Source: Diplodia intermedia (Eukaryota; Ascomycota; Dothideomycetes; Botryosphaeriales; Botryosphaeriaceae). From it: a stretch of DNA of 64,000 bases. Under the pieces are notes generated by a model. That model did no database searches and was not told the origin of the DNA. It saw only the letters and a list, made by a program, of their open reading frames with translations. Made by a program: the position numbers and the translations under genes. The DNA is taken from NCBI GenBank assembly GCA_021495925.1, contig JAKEKT010000029.1, positions 303,987 through 367,986 of the forward strand, in the 5' to 3' direction. Below, piece after piece: positions 21,716-31,775 of the stretch (position 1 is its first letter; each line of letters opens with the position of its first letter).

Positions 21716-21760
21716 AAGCTGAACCACCTAGTACAACAGTTGTACCACCTGGTTCAGCTT
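21716..21760. repeat. 45-bp imperfect palindrome in the MITE
   Basis: Two 22-base arms matching at 19 positions around a single central A, with the centre TACAACAGTTGTA perfect. The outer arms repeat the AAGCTGAACCA motif of the smaller palindrome. Confidence 0.8.
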
Positions 21761-22344
21761 ACTAGCGTACTATCTGAGGTATAGTAAGGGTCCTTAGCCA
21801 ATCCGTAAAAATCTCTAAGGCTGCGATTGGCTGTATTCTTCCTTAGTACCAGCTAATACGCCTGATAGTAGTGGTTGGCGTTATATCATCGTACCCCATC
21901 CGCCGCCACCTACCCCTTGAACCACCCCTGCTTCAACTCTTGCGAAATCGGTCTATTGGAAGCGCCTCGAGTTCCGCTCCGCTCTCCGCGCCCTGACTGC
22001 AAACTTCCATCCTTGTGTGAATCCAACACGGAAAAACCAAAGCCACAGCAAACAAGGAGCCAAGACCATGATGTATATATATAAACGACCGATTCGTCGG
22101 GTATCATTTCTACAAGTAAATAGCTGCCTACCTATATGTGGTACTATTTAGTGATGTCCAAAAAAAAAAAAAAAAAAAAAACTCCATCTGCCATGCATGC
22201 AGTCATCCCGTCCCCCATCCGTTCGCATTTTTCCTTTCCTGCCAATATGCTGCCATCAATCATTTTTCATCCATCATCAAATGAATGTTCTCCCCCTTTC
22301 CCGTTCACATTTTCAATCCGTTCCTTCCATCCTCGACCCCTCCC

Positions 22345-25300
22345 TCACAAACTCCCCAACTCCAACCACCCCTCCACAAACGCCAACGCGCCCCCCGCCG
22401 GTCCCTGCATCATCTCGGCAAACTCCTCGAACCCGATCCTGCCCCTGCCGACCCTCTTGATCTCACTCTCTGCGCCATCCAACATCGCCAAACGCGCCAT
22501 GCGCCTCTCGTCGGGCGCCTCGCGGTGGTCGCGCTGGCGTGCGTACGCCGCCACGAGGTGAACATTGGGTGCACGCGCCGCGGCGGACGAGTGGTTGATG
22601 GCGTCGCGCACGCGCTGTTCGCGGATCGCTGTGCTGACGAGCGACAGGAACTCCTCTGGCAGGTCGCGGATGTCGCTGGGTCGCATGCGGATCTCGGCGG
22701 CCGTATCTTCGTCCTCGTCATCATCGTCGTCGTCGTCGTCGTCGTCATCGTCTTCTTCGTCTTCCTCGGCAGACGTGGATTCCCCGGAGCTGGGCGTGTC
22801 CTCTGAGGAGCTGTCTGATGCGGATGCCTCGGATGAGATCGGGATGAAGAGGGTGGGTTCGTTCGCGTGGCTGGGTGCTGGAGCGGGCGAGGTCTGGCGG
22901 CTAGCTGGAACTGCGTTCCCTTGATGGACGGACGCTTGTGGAGGATTTAGCGATGAGGCCCTAGGTGGGTGAATGTCGCGCTCGCTGTTGGGCCGGAACT
23001 GGGGCATGGTAAAATCCCTGAAGGGCTCTGTTGGTTCCACTGGGGGAGCTGGAGGTATAATTTCAGGAGTCTCTGGCCTCTCCGGCGGTGCTGTGGTATT
23101 GGTAGGAAGGTTGAGATTCGGCAAAGGCAGGAAGCCAGTCTGTGCGGGATTGCTCGGAATGCTGTTTGGGCGGAATTGCGGCATAGTGGGATCCCCAGGC
23201 GGCGATGCTGCTCTTTGAGTGCGTACGTTAGGCTGCTCTCTTCTCTGCCCCGATGTTCTGGCGTCAGATGGGCGCATCACGAGCTCAAGCCACCTTACTT
23301 CCGGGTCATCGTTGCCCTCACCCGCATCCGTGTTGTCTGCCTCCCTCCCAACGTCTCTATCAGGTTCTTCCGATCGCCTTGCCCTGTCGCGGTCTCCGTC
23401 TGTCAACAGATTCGACCTCTCAAACAGCTCATCCAACTGCATGTCGACAAGGTCCACTTCGAGCCGAGCCTCTCGCTTCTGGGTATCTGTCGCTGTTCCC
23501 GATTCGTTCTTTGTTTCCGAAATACGCCTTGCGGCCTTTGCAATGAGGGACCTAGCCGAGGAAATGAAACTCTTGTATGCTTCGTTAGAAATGCCGTTAT
23601 TTTCTGCTTGTCGTAAATCGCGTTCGAAAGGTTGAAAGACCTCCTCCACAAATCCGTCGAGAGCGTCAATGTCTTCGTTGGGGATGAAACCCTTACTCTT
23701 CAGAGTCTGATAAGTCTTCCAGCTCCGACCGGTGACCAATGCAACGAATTGAAGGGAGACTTTCATGAGCTCTTCGGCCTCGGGAGATCTCACGAGTGGA
23801 TCATTCTTGAAATCTGCGCCGGTCTTTTCCTCCATGTCCTTGATGAAGGCAGTGATTTTCTGGCGCCACATCTGGCGCTCAGACTTGGTTGCTTGCACTT
23901 CCATAGCAATGTCCTCCTTCCGCTTGAAGATGGGGTCGAGCATTTCGTTGCAGCCTTGTTGGGTGACCTGGTAGAGAATGTCCTTGCCAAGATCCTCTTC
24001 AGCTTGCGGGATTTCGTAGCCGCCCCATCGCTCTCCGACGGGCCGCGAGGATGTGGAAACATCGGAACGAGCATCGGACTCAATATCGTCGGCGAAACGG
24101 ACACGCGAGGATGAACGGGAGTGCGAGGGTCGGACATAGACGCCATTAGGTATTTCGGCTTGGCCGTCAATCGTTGCAGGCCCGTCCGTGGAGGTATCAG
24201 GGTAGTCGTGCTCCAAGGTGTCTGGCGCAGTCAGGCCTTCCTCTTCGTCGATATAGAACTCTCTACGTCTCCATCGATCCGCGACAGCTTCGTTCCGAGC
24301 GTGCTCGACAAGCTCAGCAGGTGCGTCCAAACTCCTGCGACTGTTGCCCAGGCGAAGCTCCCCGGAATCCGCGATGAGCTGCGAGCGATCTTCAATGTCA
24401 CGACCATCCGCCCGTACAACCTCATCATCCTCGGATTGGGGATCTCCGAAGCGGTCGAAAGTTTTCCGCAGCGCTGCACTGGGCCTTTGCCTATTGAAGT
24501 TTGGTCCGCCAAGGAAAGCAGAGCTTAAAGGCTGGCTAGACTCGATCGTGTCCATGGCGCCGGCCACACTGAGGTGCTCTTCAGCAACCATCAGCATATC
24601 CCTAGTCTTCTCACGGAGGATATTGTAGTACGCGCGGAAGATGCGCAGAAAGTCCTTTCGGGTCACATAGCTGTCGCCGTCGATATCGTAGCATTCAAAG
24701 ATCTTGTGTAGTTTTGCGCGGCTATGTGGACTCATGCGGATGAAGTTCATGCCGAGGACGAATTCTTTGAACCCAATTAAGCCATCCCCGTTACTGTCGA
24801 AGAAGGCAAAAACGCGGTCGTAGACGAGATTCGGAGCCGGGATGTTAGCAGTATACCGGGGCACGAAAGATTTGTCAAAGGCACGCCTATCGATGGCTGC
24901 ACCGAGTTTCTCCGGGTCCTCGTCCCATTGAACATTGGCGAGACACGTGAATTGCTCCCAGAGACCGTCGATCTCTTCCGGTTCGTACTGCGTCTGCTCC
25001 TCAAGGCTTTTCCGCACGGCGTTCGGCACAATTGACGGCATGTATCCTGGATTGCCTGGGAAATATACCGGCATGGGATTCCGGGTATATCCCAGGTACC
25101 TGGCCGGAACCTTGACCTTCTGAAACATGTGTGTCTTGGGGTGGATGTTGGTAGCCTCGCAATCTGAGCACAGGTCGTAGTCTATACAATTGGTGCAGCG
25201 CCAACGGATTCCCCGAATGGGCGTGGTGCTGCAGCCATCGCAAGTGATTCCACGATGGACGATGCCCTTCTGTCGCGCTTGATCTTCAGCAATGTAGTAT

Positions 25301-26001
25301 AGTGTTCTCCGGAGAGCGTGCCCGTCGCTGTTCTGGTCATTGACAGCCATGCCACCGCCTTGCGACTCGGCCTCGTGCCATGAAGCGGCCTCGGTCTCAT
25401 CGTCATTGGCGGTAATGGCCAGGTCTTGGGTGCCGTCCGTCTGGGGGACTTCGGTGATTCTGCGATTGTGTCTTCCGAAGGCAGACATGATCTGAGCGCG
25501 CGGGAGACCCCAGTTGAGCAGGCGACGGTAGATTCGCTCGGTTTCGTGGCGCGTTGAGAGCTGCGTGGTGGGGTCAACTTCGCGCTCCAGGTAATTGTCC
25601 AGGAACTGGCGCTGAGCCTCTTCAGCTAGCTCCTCAGCCATCCACTGCTCGTGGTGGCAGACGCGTCGGAACCAATCGACGTCGGGCAGCCTCCCTGGGA
25701 AGAGCGGGTACCTGTGGCGGTGTCCATGGTTGTCGGCATCCTCGACGACGAAGACGCCGTATGGCGGGGAGGCATCGGTGGCATCGGTCCTGGCATCGGC
25801 GTCGGCATCGTCATTGTGGTGGGAGCGGGTGCGGCGTCGCGGATTGCGGCGGCGATGTACGGCGTTGCTGCGATGGAGGCTCTGGGCGGGCTCGGCGGTG
25901 ACGGTGGACCAGAGGAGGTAGGCGGAGAAGGCGGCGGCAGCTCCGGCAACGGTTAGCACGATGGGGCGGTATCGCGACAGGGCGGAGGTGGTTGAAGCCA
26001 T
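22345..26001 (-). CDS. Membrane-anchored ZZ zinc finger / EF-hand protein
   Basis: One frame of 1218 codons from the ATG at 26001; upstream codons have no ATG. Residues 12-34 form a single hydrophobic segment followed by an Arg/His-rich stretch, suggesting an N-terminal anchor. A ZZ-type zinc finger spans about 254-292 (CDGC, CTNC, CSDC, then H-x-H). Two canonical EF-hand loops follow, DSNGDGLIGFKE at 402-413 and DIDGDSYVTRKD at 439-450. Farther on come basic and coiled-coil-like helices, a Pro-rich region with two copies of TMPQFRPNS, a poly-Asp run and a C-terminal GFEEFAEMM helix resembling half an EF-hand. Calcium and zinc binding are expected. Homologous architectures occur in other filamentous fungi without an assigned function. 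The membrane is not identified. Confidence 0.88.
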   Translation of the reverse strand: MASTTSALSRYRPIVLTVAGAAAAFSAYLLWSTVTAEPAQSLHRSNAVHRRRNPRRRTRSHHNDDADADARTDATDASPPYGVFVVEDADNHGHRHRYPLFPGRLPDVDWFRRVCHHEQWMAEELAEEAQRQFLDNYLEREVDPTTQLSTRHETERIYRRLLNWGLPRAQIMSAFGRHNRRITEVPQTDGTQDLAITANDDETEAASWHEAESQGGGMAVNDQNSDGHALRRTLYYIAEDQARQKGIVHRGITCDGCSTTPIRGIRWRCTNCIDYDLCSDCEATNIHPKTHMFQKVKVPARYLGYTRNPMPVYFPGNPGYMPSIVPNAVRKSLEEQTQYEPEEIDGLWEQFTCLANVQWDEDPEKLGAAIDRRAFDKSFVPRYTANIPAPNLVYDRVFAFFDSNGDGLIGFKEFVLGMNFIRMSPHSRAKLHKIFECYDIDGDSYVTRKDFLRIFRAYYNILREKTRDMLMVAEEHLSVAGAMDTIESSQPLSSAFLGGPNFNRQRPSAALRKTFDRFGDPQSEDDEVVRADGRDIEDRSQLIADSGELRLGNSRRSLDAPAELVEHARNEAVADRWRRREFYIDEEEGLTAPDTLEHDYPDTSTDGPATIDGQAEIPNGVYVRPSHSRSSSRVRFADDIESDARSDVSTSSRPVGERWGGYEIPQAEEDLGKDILYQVTQQGCNEMLDPIFKRKEDIAMEVQATKSERQMWRQKITAFIKDMEEKTGADFKNDPLVRSPEAEELMKVSLQFVALVTGRSWKTYQTLKSKGFIPNEDIDALDGFVEEVFQPFERDLRQAENNGISNEAYKSFISSARSLIAKAARRISETKNESGTATDTQKREARLEVDLVDMQLDELFERSNLLTDGDRDRARRSEEPDRDVGREADNTDAGEGNDDPEVRWLELVMRPSDARTSGQRREQPNVRTQRAASPPGDPTMPQFRPNSIPSNPAQTGFLPLPNLNLPTNTTAPPERPETPEIIPPAPPVEPTEPFRDFTMPQFRPNSERDIHPPRASSLNPPQASVHQGNAVPASRQTSPAPAPSHANEPTLFIPISSEASASDSSSEDTPSSGESTSAEEDEEDDDDDDDDDDDDEDEDTAAEIRMRPSDIRDLPEEFLSLVSTAIREQRVRDAINHSSAAARAPNVHLVAAYARQRDHREAPDERRMARLAMLDGAESEIKRVGRGRIGFEEFAEMMQGPAGGALAFVEGWLELGSL

Positions 26002-26534
26002 GCGGTGCGAGCGTGGGGCTTTGGCTAGCCGCAGCTGCGGCGGTCGTCTGAGCTGCGGCAGAAGTTCGAAGTGGTCGTGAGCGCGTCGCTCGGGGTGTGG
26101 GGAGTCAGCTGGCAAGCAGCATAATTACAGGCACGCGCGAGCCGGAGCCAGGTTCGGCGAGGCTGGCTTGGGGCGAGACGAAGGGCGATGGTGTGTCATC
26201 CAGCTCAGCGGCCATCAGGTTGCAGGCAGGCACAGCTGACGCGAGCCACTTTCCTCTCTCAACTGCCCGGCGCACGGCCCGGCCCAGCCCTACACAGCTA
26301 CGTACCTGCCCACCACGACGCCGTTGCCACTTTTGCCATCACAGCGATGTAAGAATGAAGAGTCTCTCATGTTGTACGATATCCTGGGTTTGCTCCGCCC
26401 AAAGTGAAGGCCGTCCTCGCTAACTAACCAGAATCCCAATGTGCATCCAGTACTGACCTCCGCCAAATCCAAAATGAAGACATCCCCGCCGTCCACCTCT
26501 GCTCCAGCCACCACTCCGCTCCGTTGTTGGCAGT
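26002..26534. other. Intergenic, upstream of the ZZ/EF-hand gene
   Basis: 533 bases, promoter of the minus-strand ZZ/EF-hand gene and 3' end of the F-box-like gene. Nothing else is seen. Confidence 0.55.
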
Positions 26535-28208
26535 CTACTCCGGAGCCCAGCTCAGACTCTCGTCCTCGTCTTCACCATCTCCGCCGTCCTCGTCGGCATC
26601 AGTGCTGATGGCGCTCCTCACCAGACTGAGCGGAAGCATGTCATTGCGCTGCACCTTCTCCCCCAAGATGCCCGTCTCCTCCGCCTCTCCTCCCGCCTGC
26701 TGCTGGACCTTCTTCTTCCTTGGTGGGTCGCGGTTGTTGAACCGGTCAGGGCCGCACTGGTCGTGGCACTCGCACGGCCACAGGAGACCCAGCTCCTCCT
26801 CGTCAATCGGCGGAAGGTCGACGGCAGCGTCGTAAACCGCGGGTCCTTCAGGACGAGCGATGATCTTGGTATTCGGCTCACGACGCTTCTGTGAGGCGTG
26901 GGCTCCGCCCTCGAGGTCCTCCGCATGGGGCGGCGTGACGGCCTTCAGGGCGTAGAAGCTGTCGGACGTGAATTCGCCGCGCTTTGCGTCAAAGAACATG
27001 TCGTCCAGGGGCGCCTGCCATCCGCGACGCACGCCGCTGCCGTAGAGCCTAAGCTTCTTCGCGTTCTGGAGGTTGCGGGCGATGAGGCCGCAAATGTGCT
27101 TTACGGCCTTGCTGTGGCAGCCGAATGCCTGGGGCGTGGAGAAGTAGTCGCTGATGATCATGTCCTCGGAGACCTTGGGCTCGATCCAGACAATGTCGAG
27201 GTTGAGCTCCCCGAGGGTCTTCAAGGCCTTGGCGAGCCTTCCGTGACGGTGGCCAGGCTGGACGCTGGTGCCGAAGAGGCTCAGAAAGTCGTCGTGGCTG
27301 AAATTAAGGTGGATGTTCCGAACCTGGCGTAGTTGTGGCGGGGCCACCTGGTCCAGGAAGCGGGCCAGGTTGCCCGGCTTGTCGAAGCAGAAGGTGTTTC
27401 GACGAATGGACATCTTGAACAACATGTTCTGGTCCGAGGACCCTCCCTCGAAAATGCCGAAGCCAGGCATGCCGTATTGAAACTGCTCGGGAGTGATCGT
27501 GGAGGGACCGTACACCCGTGCCTCCTCTGGGCTAGAGTACCGGCATCTTGCGTCCCCACGCTTGTACATGAATGGCCAGAGGTCAGTATCATGTCCAAGC
27601 TGCTCGATGATCAACCATCTGAGCTCGTATGGAAGCCCGGAATAGTTGAACTTCTCCATGCCCTCGGACACTCTGGACGTCCAAAACTTGAGTTGCGTGT
27701 CAGGGCTGGAGGGGAAGTCGGGACTGATGTGACGGAGGAGAGCCTCGAAAAACTCGCAGATCGGGACGCAGAGATCCTGCTTGATGTAAACACCAAGTTC
27801 GCCATTTGCCAGGGCCATCTTGACGACGTATGGCGTCAAATCGGAGAACTGAATGCAGAAGGCTGCTCCAAAGTCGGGGAAACGGAAGAAGCGCTCCTTG
27901 GAGCAGAGGCGTGAGACATCCCAAATGCAGAGGCATTCAGAAAAAGCGTAGCGATCATAGCTCTTGGCCTGGTACGCCTTCAGGAAATCCTGTATAGCGC
28001 CGTGGAGGTTGTTGCGTGGGCTGATATTGACACCATTTGACCATGCTAGCTCGCTCGTCCATGCGTTGGGATCACTGATCAGGTCATGGTCTTCGAAGAA
28101 GGTATCGTAACGCTTCTGGGTGCTCCTGAAGGCGTTGAGAAGGAGGTCTGGGTTGACGGGCTTGGTGATAGGCATGCCAGCATGCCTGGAGCTTTTTCCG
28201 ACGGCCAT
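26535..28208 (-). CDS. F-box-like fungal protein of unknown function
   Basis: One unspliced frame of 557 codons with an ATG at 28208. Near residue 190 the sequence FNYSGLPYELRWLIIEQL fits the loose L-P-x-E-L...I...L pattern of a fungal F-box. The N-terminal 180 residues are globular and aromatic-rich; the middle contains alternating leucine segments (LRQVRNIHLNF, ALKTLGELNLDI) that could be leucine-rich-repeat-like. The C-terminus holds a CECHDQCGP cluster, a basic patch and an acidic end. If the F-box is real it would be a substrate adaptor of an SCF ubiquitin ligase, but the motif is not at the N-terminus and the assignment is tentative. Confidence 0.8.
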   Translation of the reverse strand: MAVGKSSRHAGMPITKPVNPDLLLNAFRSTQKRYDTFFEDHDLISDPNAWTSELAWSNGVNISPRNNLHGAIQDFLKAYQAKSYDRYAFSECLCIWDVSRLCSKERFFRFPDFGAAFCIQFSDLTPYVVKMALANGELGVYIKQDLCVPICEFFEALLRHISPDFPSSPDTQLKFWTSRVSEGMEKFNYSGLPYELRWLIIEQLGHDTDLWPFMYKRGDARCRYSSPEEARVYGPSTITPEQFQYGMPGFGIFEGGSSDQNMLFKMSIRRNTFCFDKPGNLARFLDQVAPPQLRQVRNIHLNFSHDDFLSLFGTSVQPGHRHGRLAKALKTLGELNLDIVWIEPKVSEDMIISDYFSTPQAFGCHSKAVKHICGLIARNLQNAKKLRLYGSGVRRGWQAPLDDMFFDAKRGEFTSDSFYALKAVTPPHAEDLEGGAHASQKRREPNTKIIARPEGPAVYDAAVDLPPIDEEELGLLWPCECHDQCGPDRFNNRDPPRKKKVQQQAGGEAEETGILGEKVQRNDMLPLSLVRSAISTDADEDGGDGEDEDESLSWAPE

Positions 28209-28459
28209 GGTAACGTCAAATGTAGATGTCGATACGGTGTGGAAGGATTCAAGGATGTTGATGCAGAGTGGGAGTGGAAATCTGGGTGATTTAGTAGAGG
28301 GAAGTGTGTTGAAGGGTTTGAGGTAGATCGGCGGATTTTATGTGAGCGATGAGGTGGCTGGGGGCCGGTTGGTATTGTTGCTATTGTCGCTATTGTTCCT
28401 ATTGTTGCACTTTGTGGGAGTGGGTCTGTGCGGAAGGTGAACGGTCGGTACCGAGTTCA

Positions 28460-28526
28460 GGTGAGGCGGTCTTCCGGTGGTGAGGCGGAAGGGTCTTTCG
28501 GTGGTGAGGCGGATGGGTGTTTCGGT
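28460..28526 (+). repeat. Short GGTGAGGCGG repeat
   Basis: Three copies of GGTGAGGCGG start at 28460, 28479 and 28503, separated by related TTCCGGT/TTTCGGT spacers. Confidence 0.6.
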
Positions 28527-28811
28527 CAGTGGTATCCAGCTCTTGCACACGGCCGACGGTAAGGACCGGGAAACAAGAGTGGTCAAATGACCGTAACAAA
28601 GCCTGTACAGTTGCGCCAGCGGTGTGGTTGATGTATGAAGCAGATGGGTTGAGCTCTGGTCTACGCAGCTTTTAAGGGTTCGGTACCCGTGCCAGTCAGG
28701 GTCCTGCATGACCACCTGCTACCTCGGATCCTGAGCGAGAAAATATACAATACCTTTGGATGGGGTTGAAGCAAATTTCCTGTCGTAAAAGTTTCAAGAA
28801 AAGCTGAATTT

Positions 28812-29090
28812 ACGTCTAGATAGCCATTTCAACTGCCCACGTTGGGAGATTCGCAGGACCCGAGTTTACATCCGGACCTTTGCTTCAACTGCCCATGCAG
28901 GGAGACTATTTAAATTTTGAACTACGTCCGGATCTTTACTTCCACTACCCTCATAGGAAATTTATCTAAATCTAAATCTACGCCTACGTCTAGAGCGAAA
29001 ACCGTTTATGCCCTTTTTCTGTATCCGGACATTTGTTTCAACTGCCCATAGAGGAAATCTACGTCCGGATCCCGGCCTCAACTACTCGCG
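28812..29090 (+). repeat. Degenerate 56-bp tandem repeat array
   Basis: The motif TTCAACTGCCC and variants begin at 28828, 28884, 28940, 29037 and 29067. The first three are exactly 56 bases apart; later units are lengthened or shortened. Each unit also carries a TCCGGA(T/C)C module or TACGTC(C/T) module before the next motif. Units have diverged by many substitutions, so the array is old. Confidence 0.65.
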
Positions 29091-30404
29091 TAGGAGGGCC
29101 AGTAATGTTCTTACATCCTTCTGGTTCCGCATTCATGCTATGTAATTCTATCATTTCTCTTGCCGCCTCCATTCCGCGCCACTAAGCAAACAATCAAGTA
29201 GGCCGAGAGCATGCCCGCTCCCCATGGAAAATAAAAACAAAAAACCGTTCGCAATGCCACTCAAACTTCCACCACTGTAGCTCATTTGACACCCGCGCGC
29301 GCGGTCTTTCTCACCACGCTTTGCAAGCATTCAAAAAACAAAAAAATCAATCCCGAACCCAGCACAAGGCGACGCGACCTGTAGCCAGCTACAAAAGACA
29401 GCAAAGGGCCTTGACACCATCCCAGGCGCCCCTGCATAACCGACGAAGCAGCATGGGAAAGCCGGTATACCTCATCCGGCAGACCGACACCTTCCCGTTC
29501 CCCAGTCCGTCCATCCCGGCTTCGTTGCATCCCTCGCATCCCTCCCGCTTTTGCTTTTTATTCCCTTATCCATCGTCGTCATCCGGCAGGCACCGATCAA
29601 GGGGAAGAGAGAGAGAAGGAAAAAAAAAAGATTACAGATCCCGGCACGAAACGGAGACGATGACAAGGACCTGTAACGAAAAACAGGAGGAGCACGAAAC
29701 AAGCAACGGGAGCCAAGCAAAGCGCGAAGATCACATGTGATGAAACTCGAGCCCGCCGGGAGGGGGGGGCGAGGAAAGTATCCCGAGCACCACCAAATTA
29801 CGAGTAAGCGATGTTCTGATCTGCCTACTACCATCATTACTAAACCACACCCTACAGTTATGTAGTCAGGCCCGCCCGCTCATCGTTCCGCCCACATCCA
29901 CATTCTCCACAAAACACACACTTACCCCAGCCGAGAACGGCAACTCCGCCCGGTCACACGCGGAGCGCGCGCGCGCCTTGCCCGCCTTAACGGTGATGCA
30001 TGTTATGGGTTTGGTGCGACTTGAAATTAACATACGTTCGCCGCACACAATCGGTGCCCTCCCCCCCGGTCCGTCCCTTTTGGGCAATTCCGTTCAGCTC
30101 CGCTGCGTTCGAAGTTGTTCCTCTTCTGGGGGAACGTGTTGATCCGTTCTGTGGTTCCGACATGCAGCGCGCGGATCCCTTGGTACGGGGGAAGATGGCC
30201 TTTTTCTTGTCTTGTTGGAGGAGTACCACCTTCGTGGTGTCTGCTCGTTGTAAAGGTGTCATTTTTCTCTGGTATCACTATTGCTTTTCCCCATCTCCAT
30301 CCACGTCTTCACATCTCTCGCAACCACCCTCGATGGCGCAGTACGCCCAGTCTTCGCCGATGCTCGCGCTGGAAGTAAATGAGAACAAAAAAGAAAAAGA
30401 CAAA

Positions 30405-31775
30405 TCAGTCCCAGAACTTGATCGCGCCGTTCAGATCGCCCGTGACGACCTTGCTCGTCTCCCTCGGGTGCCAGAGGGTGCTGATGATGGGCGCCTCGCT
30501 CGCCTGGATCTTGTGGTACATCTTGCACGTCTTCCAGTCCCAGAACGTCACGAAGCCGCCGCTGTCGCCCGACGACACGAACTGGCCGTCGGGCGAGATG
30601 GCCACGTCGATGGCGTAGCCCGCGTTGTTGTGCCCGCGGAACGACTTCTTGCGGTTCTGCCGGAAGCGGTCGGTGCACGCGTACACGACGATCTGGTTGT
30701 CCGACGACTGGAACGCCACGTACTTGCCCGACGGGTGCGGCGCGCTGCGCACCATCGGGTACATGTACGGCTCCGCGATGAATTTGATCGGCACCGGAAT
30801 CCCGTACTCCCACGCCCGCAGCGACTTGTCGTCCGACGTCGTGATGAACCGCCGGTTCTCGTCGCAGAAGGTGATGGTGTTGACCGGCCCCAGGTGGTGG
30901 TCGTACTCTTGCACCATCTGCTGCGTCCGCGTGTCGAACTGCACAATCTTCTTGTCCGCCATGCCGGCCAGGAACTCGTGGTTGAGCGCGGGATCGGGGT
31001 TGAAGCGGATGACATGCGGCGTCTTGCCCGTCGTGAATTTCGAAACGCATTTGCCTGTCTCCGTATCCCACAGCTTCATCTGCCGGTCATACGAGGCAGA
31101 CAGGAATTGCGTGCCGTCGTTGTTGAAGCAAATGTCATTGACCGACTTGTTATGCCCCATGTAGCTCCGCAACAGCTCGCGGTTGTGATACACATCCCAA
31201 ATCTTGACCGTGTTATCCGCAGACGCCGACAGCAGCAGGTGACCAGAGTCGGGGAAAAAGCGCAGCGCATTGATGGCCTTGGTATGGTGTTTCCAGGTGT
31301 GAATGCACTTCTTGGGGATGTAGTTCTTGAGGTCGCTGATCTCGCCGCGTAGGTTGATGCCCAGGTCCTGCGGCACATGCATAAAAGTCCGCCCTTGGTA
31401 GTCGAACTCCTGCGATCCGTGAAAGACAGTCTTCTCCTCTGCCGCATCCTCGGCCTCGTACGCTGTTCCGTCCTTCGTTGACGGTGCGGCAGGCTGCTCT
31501 TCGATCTCATCCTCCTCGTATACGATCTCCACATCGGAGCCCTCCTCGTCCGACGCGGCGTCTGGTCGCTCGAATTGGTATCGTGCCCATGGCCCCTTGT
31601 ATGCGCCCTTGCCGTATACAATACTGGAACTGCCCTTTTCTTCTCTCTTGCGCTTTTTGCTCGATGGCTCGGTCGCTGCCTCGCGCGCCCGGTGCGCCGA
31701 ACGGAAGGATGCTTCGCTGATGATGATTTCGTCAGCAAAGCCGGTGGGCACGCGACCCTTGGTGTTGTTCGCCAT
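30405..31775 (-). CDS. PRP17: Pre-mRNA-processing factor Prp17/Cdc40
   Basis: One frame of 456 codons with seven WD40-type blades: LLSASADNTVKIWDVY, FLSASYDRQMKLWD, FITTSDDKSLRAWEYG and a closing VVTGDLNGAIKFWD among others. The region before the propeller, containing GRTFMHVPQDLGINLRGE and YIPKKCIHTWKHHTKAI, is diagnostic of Prp17, the second-step splicing factor of the spliceosome. The N-terminus has a basic SKKRKREEKG cluster (nuclear). Length is close to the yeast protein but shorter at the N-terminus than animal Cdc40. A plausible branch site and YAG acceptor lie just upstream of the ATG, so an upstream exon or a 5' UTR intron is possible, though no coding exon was found there. Confidence 0.9.
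   Translation of the reverse strand: MANNTKGRVPTGFADEIIISEASFRSAHRAREAATEPSSKKRKREEKGSSSIVYGKGAYKGPWARYQFERPDAASDEEGSDVEIVYEEDEIEEQPAAPSTKDGTAYEAEDAAEEKTVFHGSQEFDYQGRTFMHVPQDLGINLRGEISDLKNYIPKKCIHTWKHHTKAINALRFFPDSGHLLLSASADNTVKIWDVYHNRELLRSYMGHNKSVNDICFNNDGTQFLSASYDRQMKLWDTETGKCVSKFTTGKTPHVIRFNPDPALNHEFLAGMADKKIVQFDTRTQQMVQEYDHHLGPVNTITFCDENRRFITTSDDKSLRAWEYGIPVPIKFIAEPYMYPMVRSAPHPSGKYVAFQSSDNQIVVYACTDRFRQNRKKSFRGHNNAGYAIDVAISPDGQFVSSGDSGGFVTFWDWKTCKMYHKIQASEAPIISTLWHPRETSKVVTGDLNGAIKFWD

Larger units (their letters stand above)
21607..21959. mobile_element. MITE-like inverted-repeat element
   Basis: The two ends form a 23-bp inverted repeat with one mismatch, with core GACCGATTTCGCAAGAG at 21613 and its complement ending at 21953. 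A TA dinucleotide directly flanks both cores (21611-21612 and 21954-21955), as expected for a Tc1/mariner-type target duplication. Inside lie nested palindromes built from GCTGAACCA. No open frame codes for a transposase, so it would be non-autonomous. Total size is about 350 bp. Confidence 0.65.
21264..22344. other. Repeat-rich intergenic patch
   Basis: No gene. Contains three ACAGTGG copies at about 21303-21331, a CTT trinucleotide run near 21470-21505, the MITE-like element at 21607-21959 and an A21-type homopolymer at about 22150-22171. The last 200 bases are the 3' side of the ZZ/EF-hand gene. Confidence 0.65.
28209..30404. other. 2.2 kb non-coding stretch with repeats
   Basis: No gene is supported. 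Contains a short GGTGAGGCGG repeat, the 56-bp degenerate tandem array, a purine-rich run near 29600-29630 and long low-coding sequence up to the PRP17 stop. Local AT content is higher than in flanking genes around 28740-29040. Confidence 0.6.

Noticed and set aside
22150..22171. A-rich homopolymer as a possible retroposon poly(A) tail
   Set aside because: No coding or SINE-like sequence immediately upstream and no flanking target duplication was seen.
20390..22344. A complete LINE or LTR retrotransposon around the RNase H gene
   Set aside because: No reverse transcriptase, integrase or gag motifs in any frame and no long terminal repeats.
28209..30404. CRISPR-like or telomeric repeats in the repeat-rich stretch
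   Set aside because: The units are degenerate and directly abutting, without unique spacers, and there is no TTAGGG tract; the genome is eukaryotic.
30000..31352. 450-codon frame antisense to PRP17
   Set aside because: Arg/Val/His-rich shadow frame; the minus-strand WD40 protein explains the sequence.
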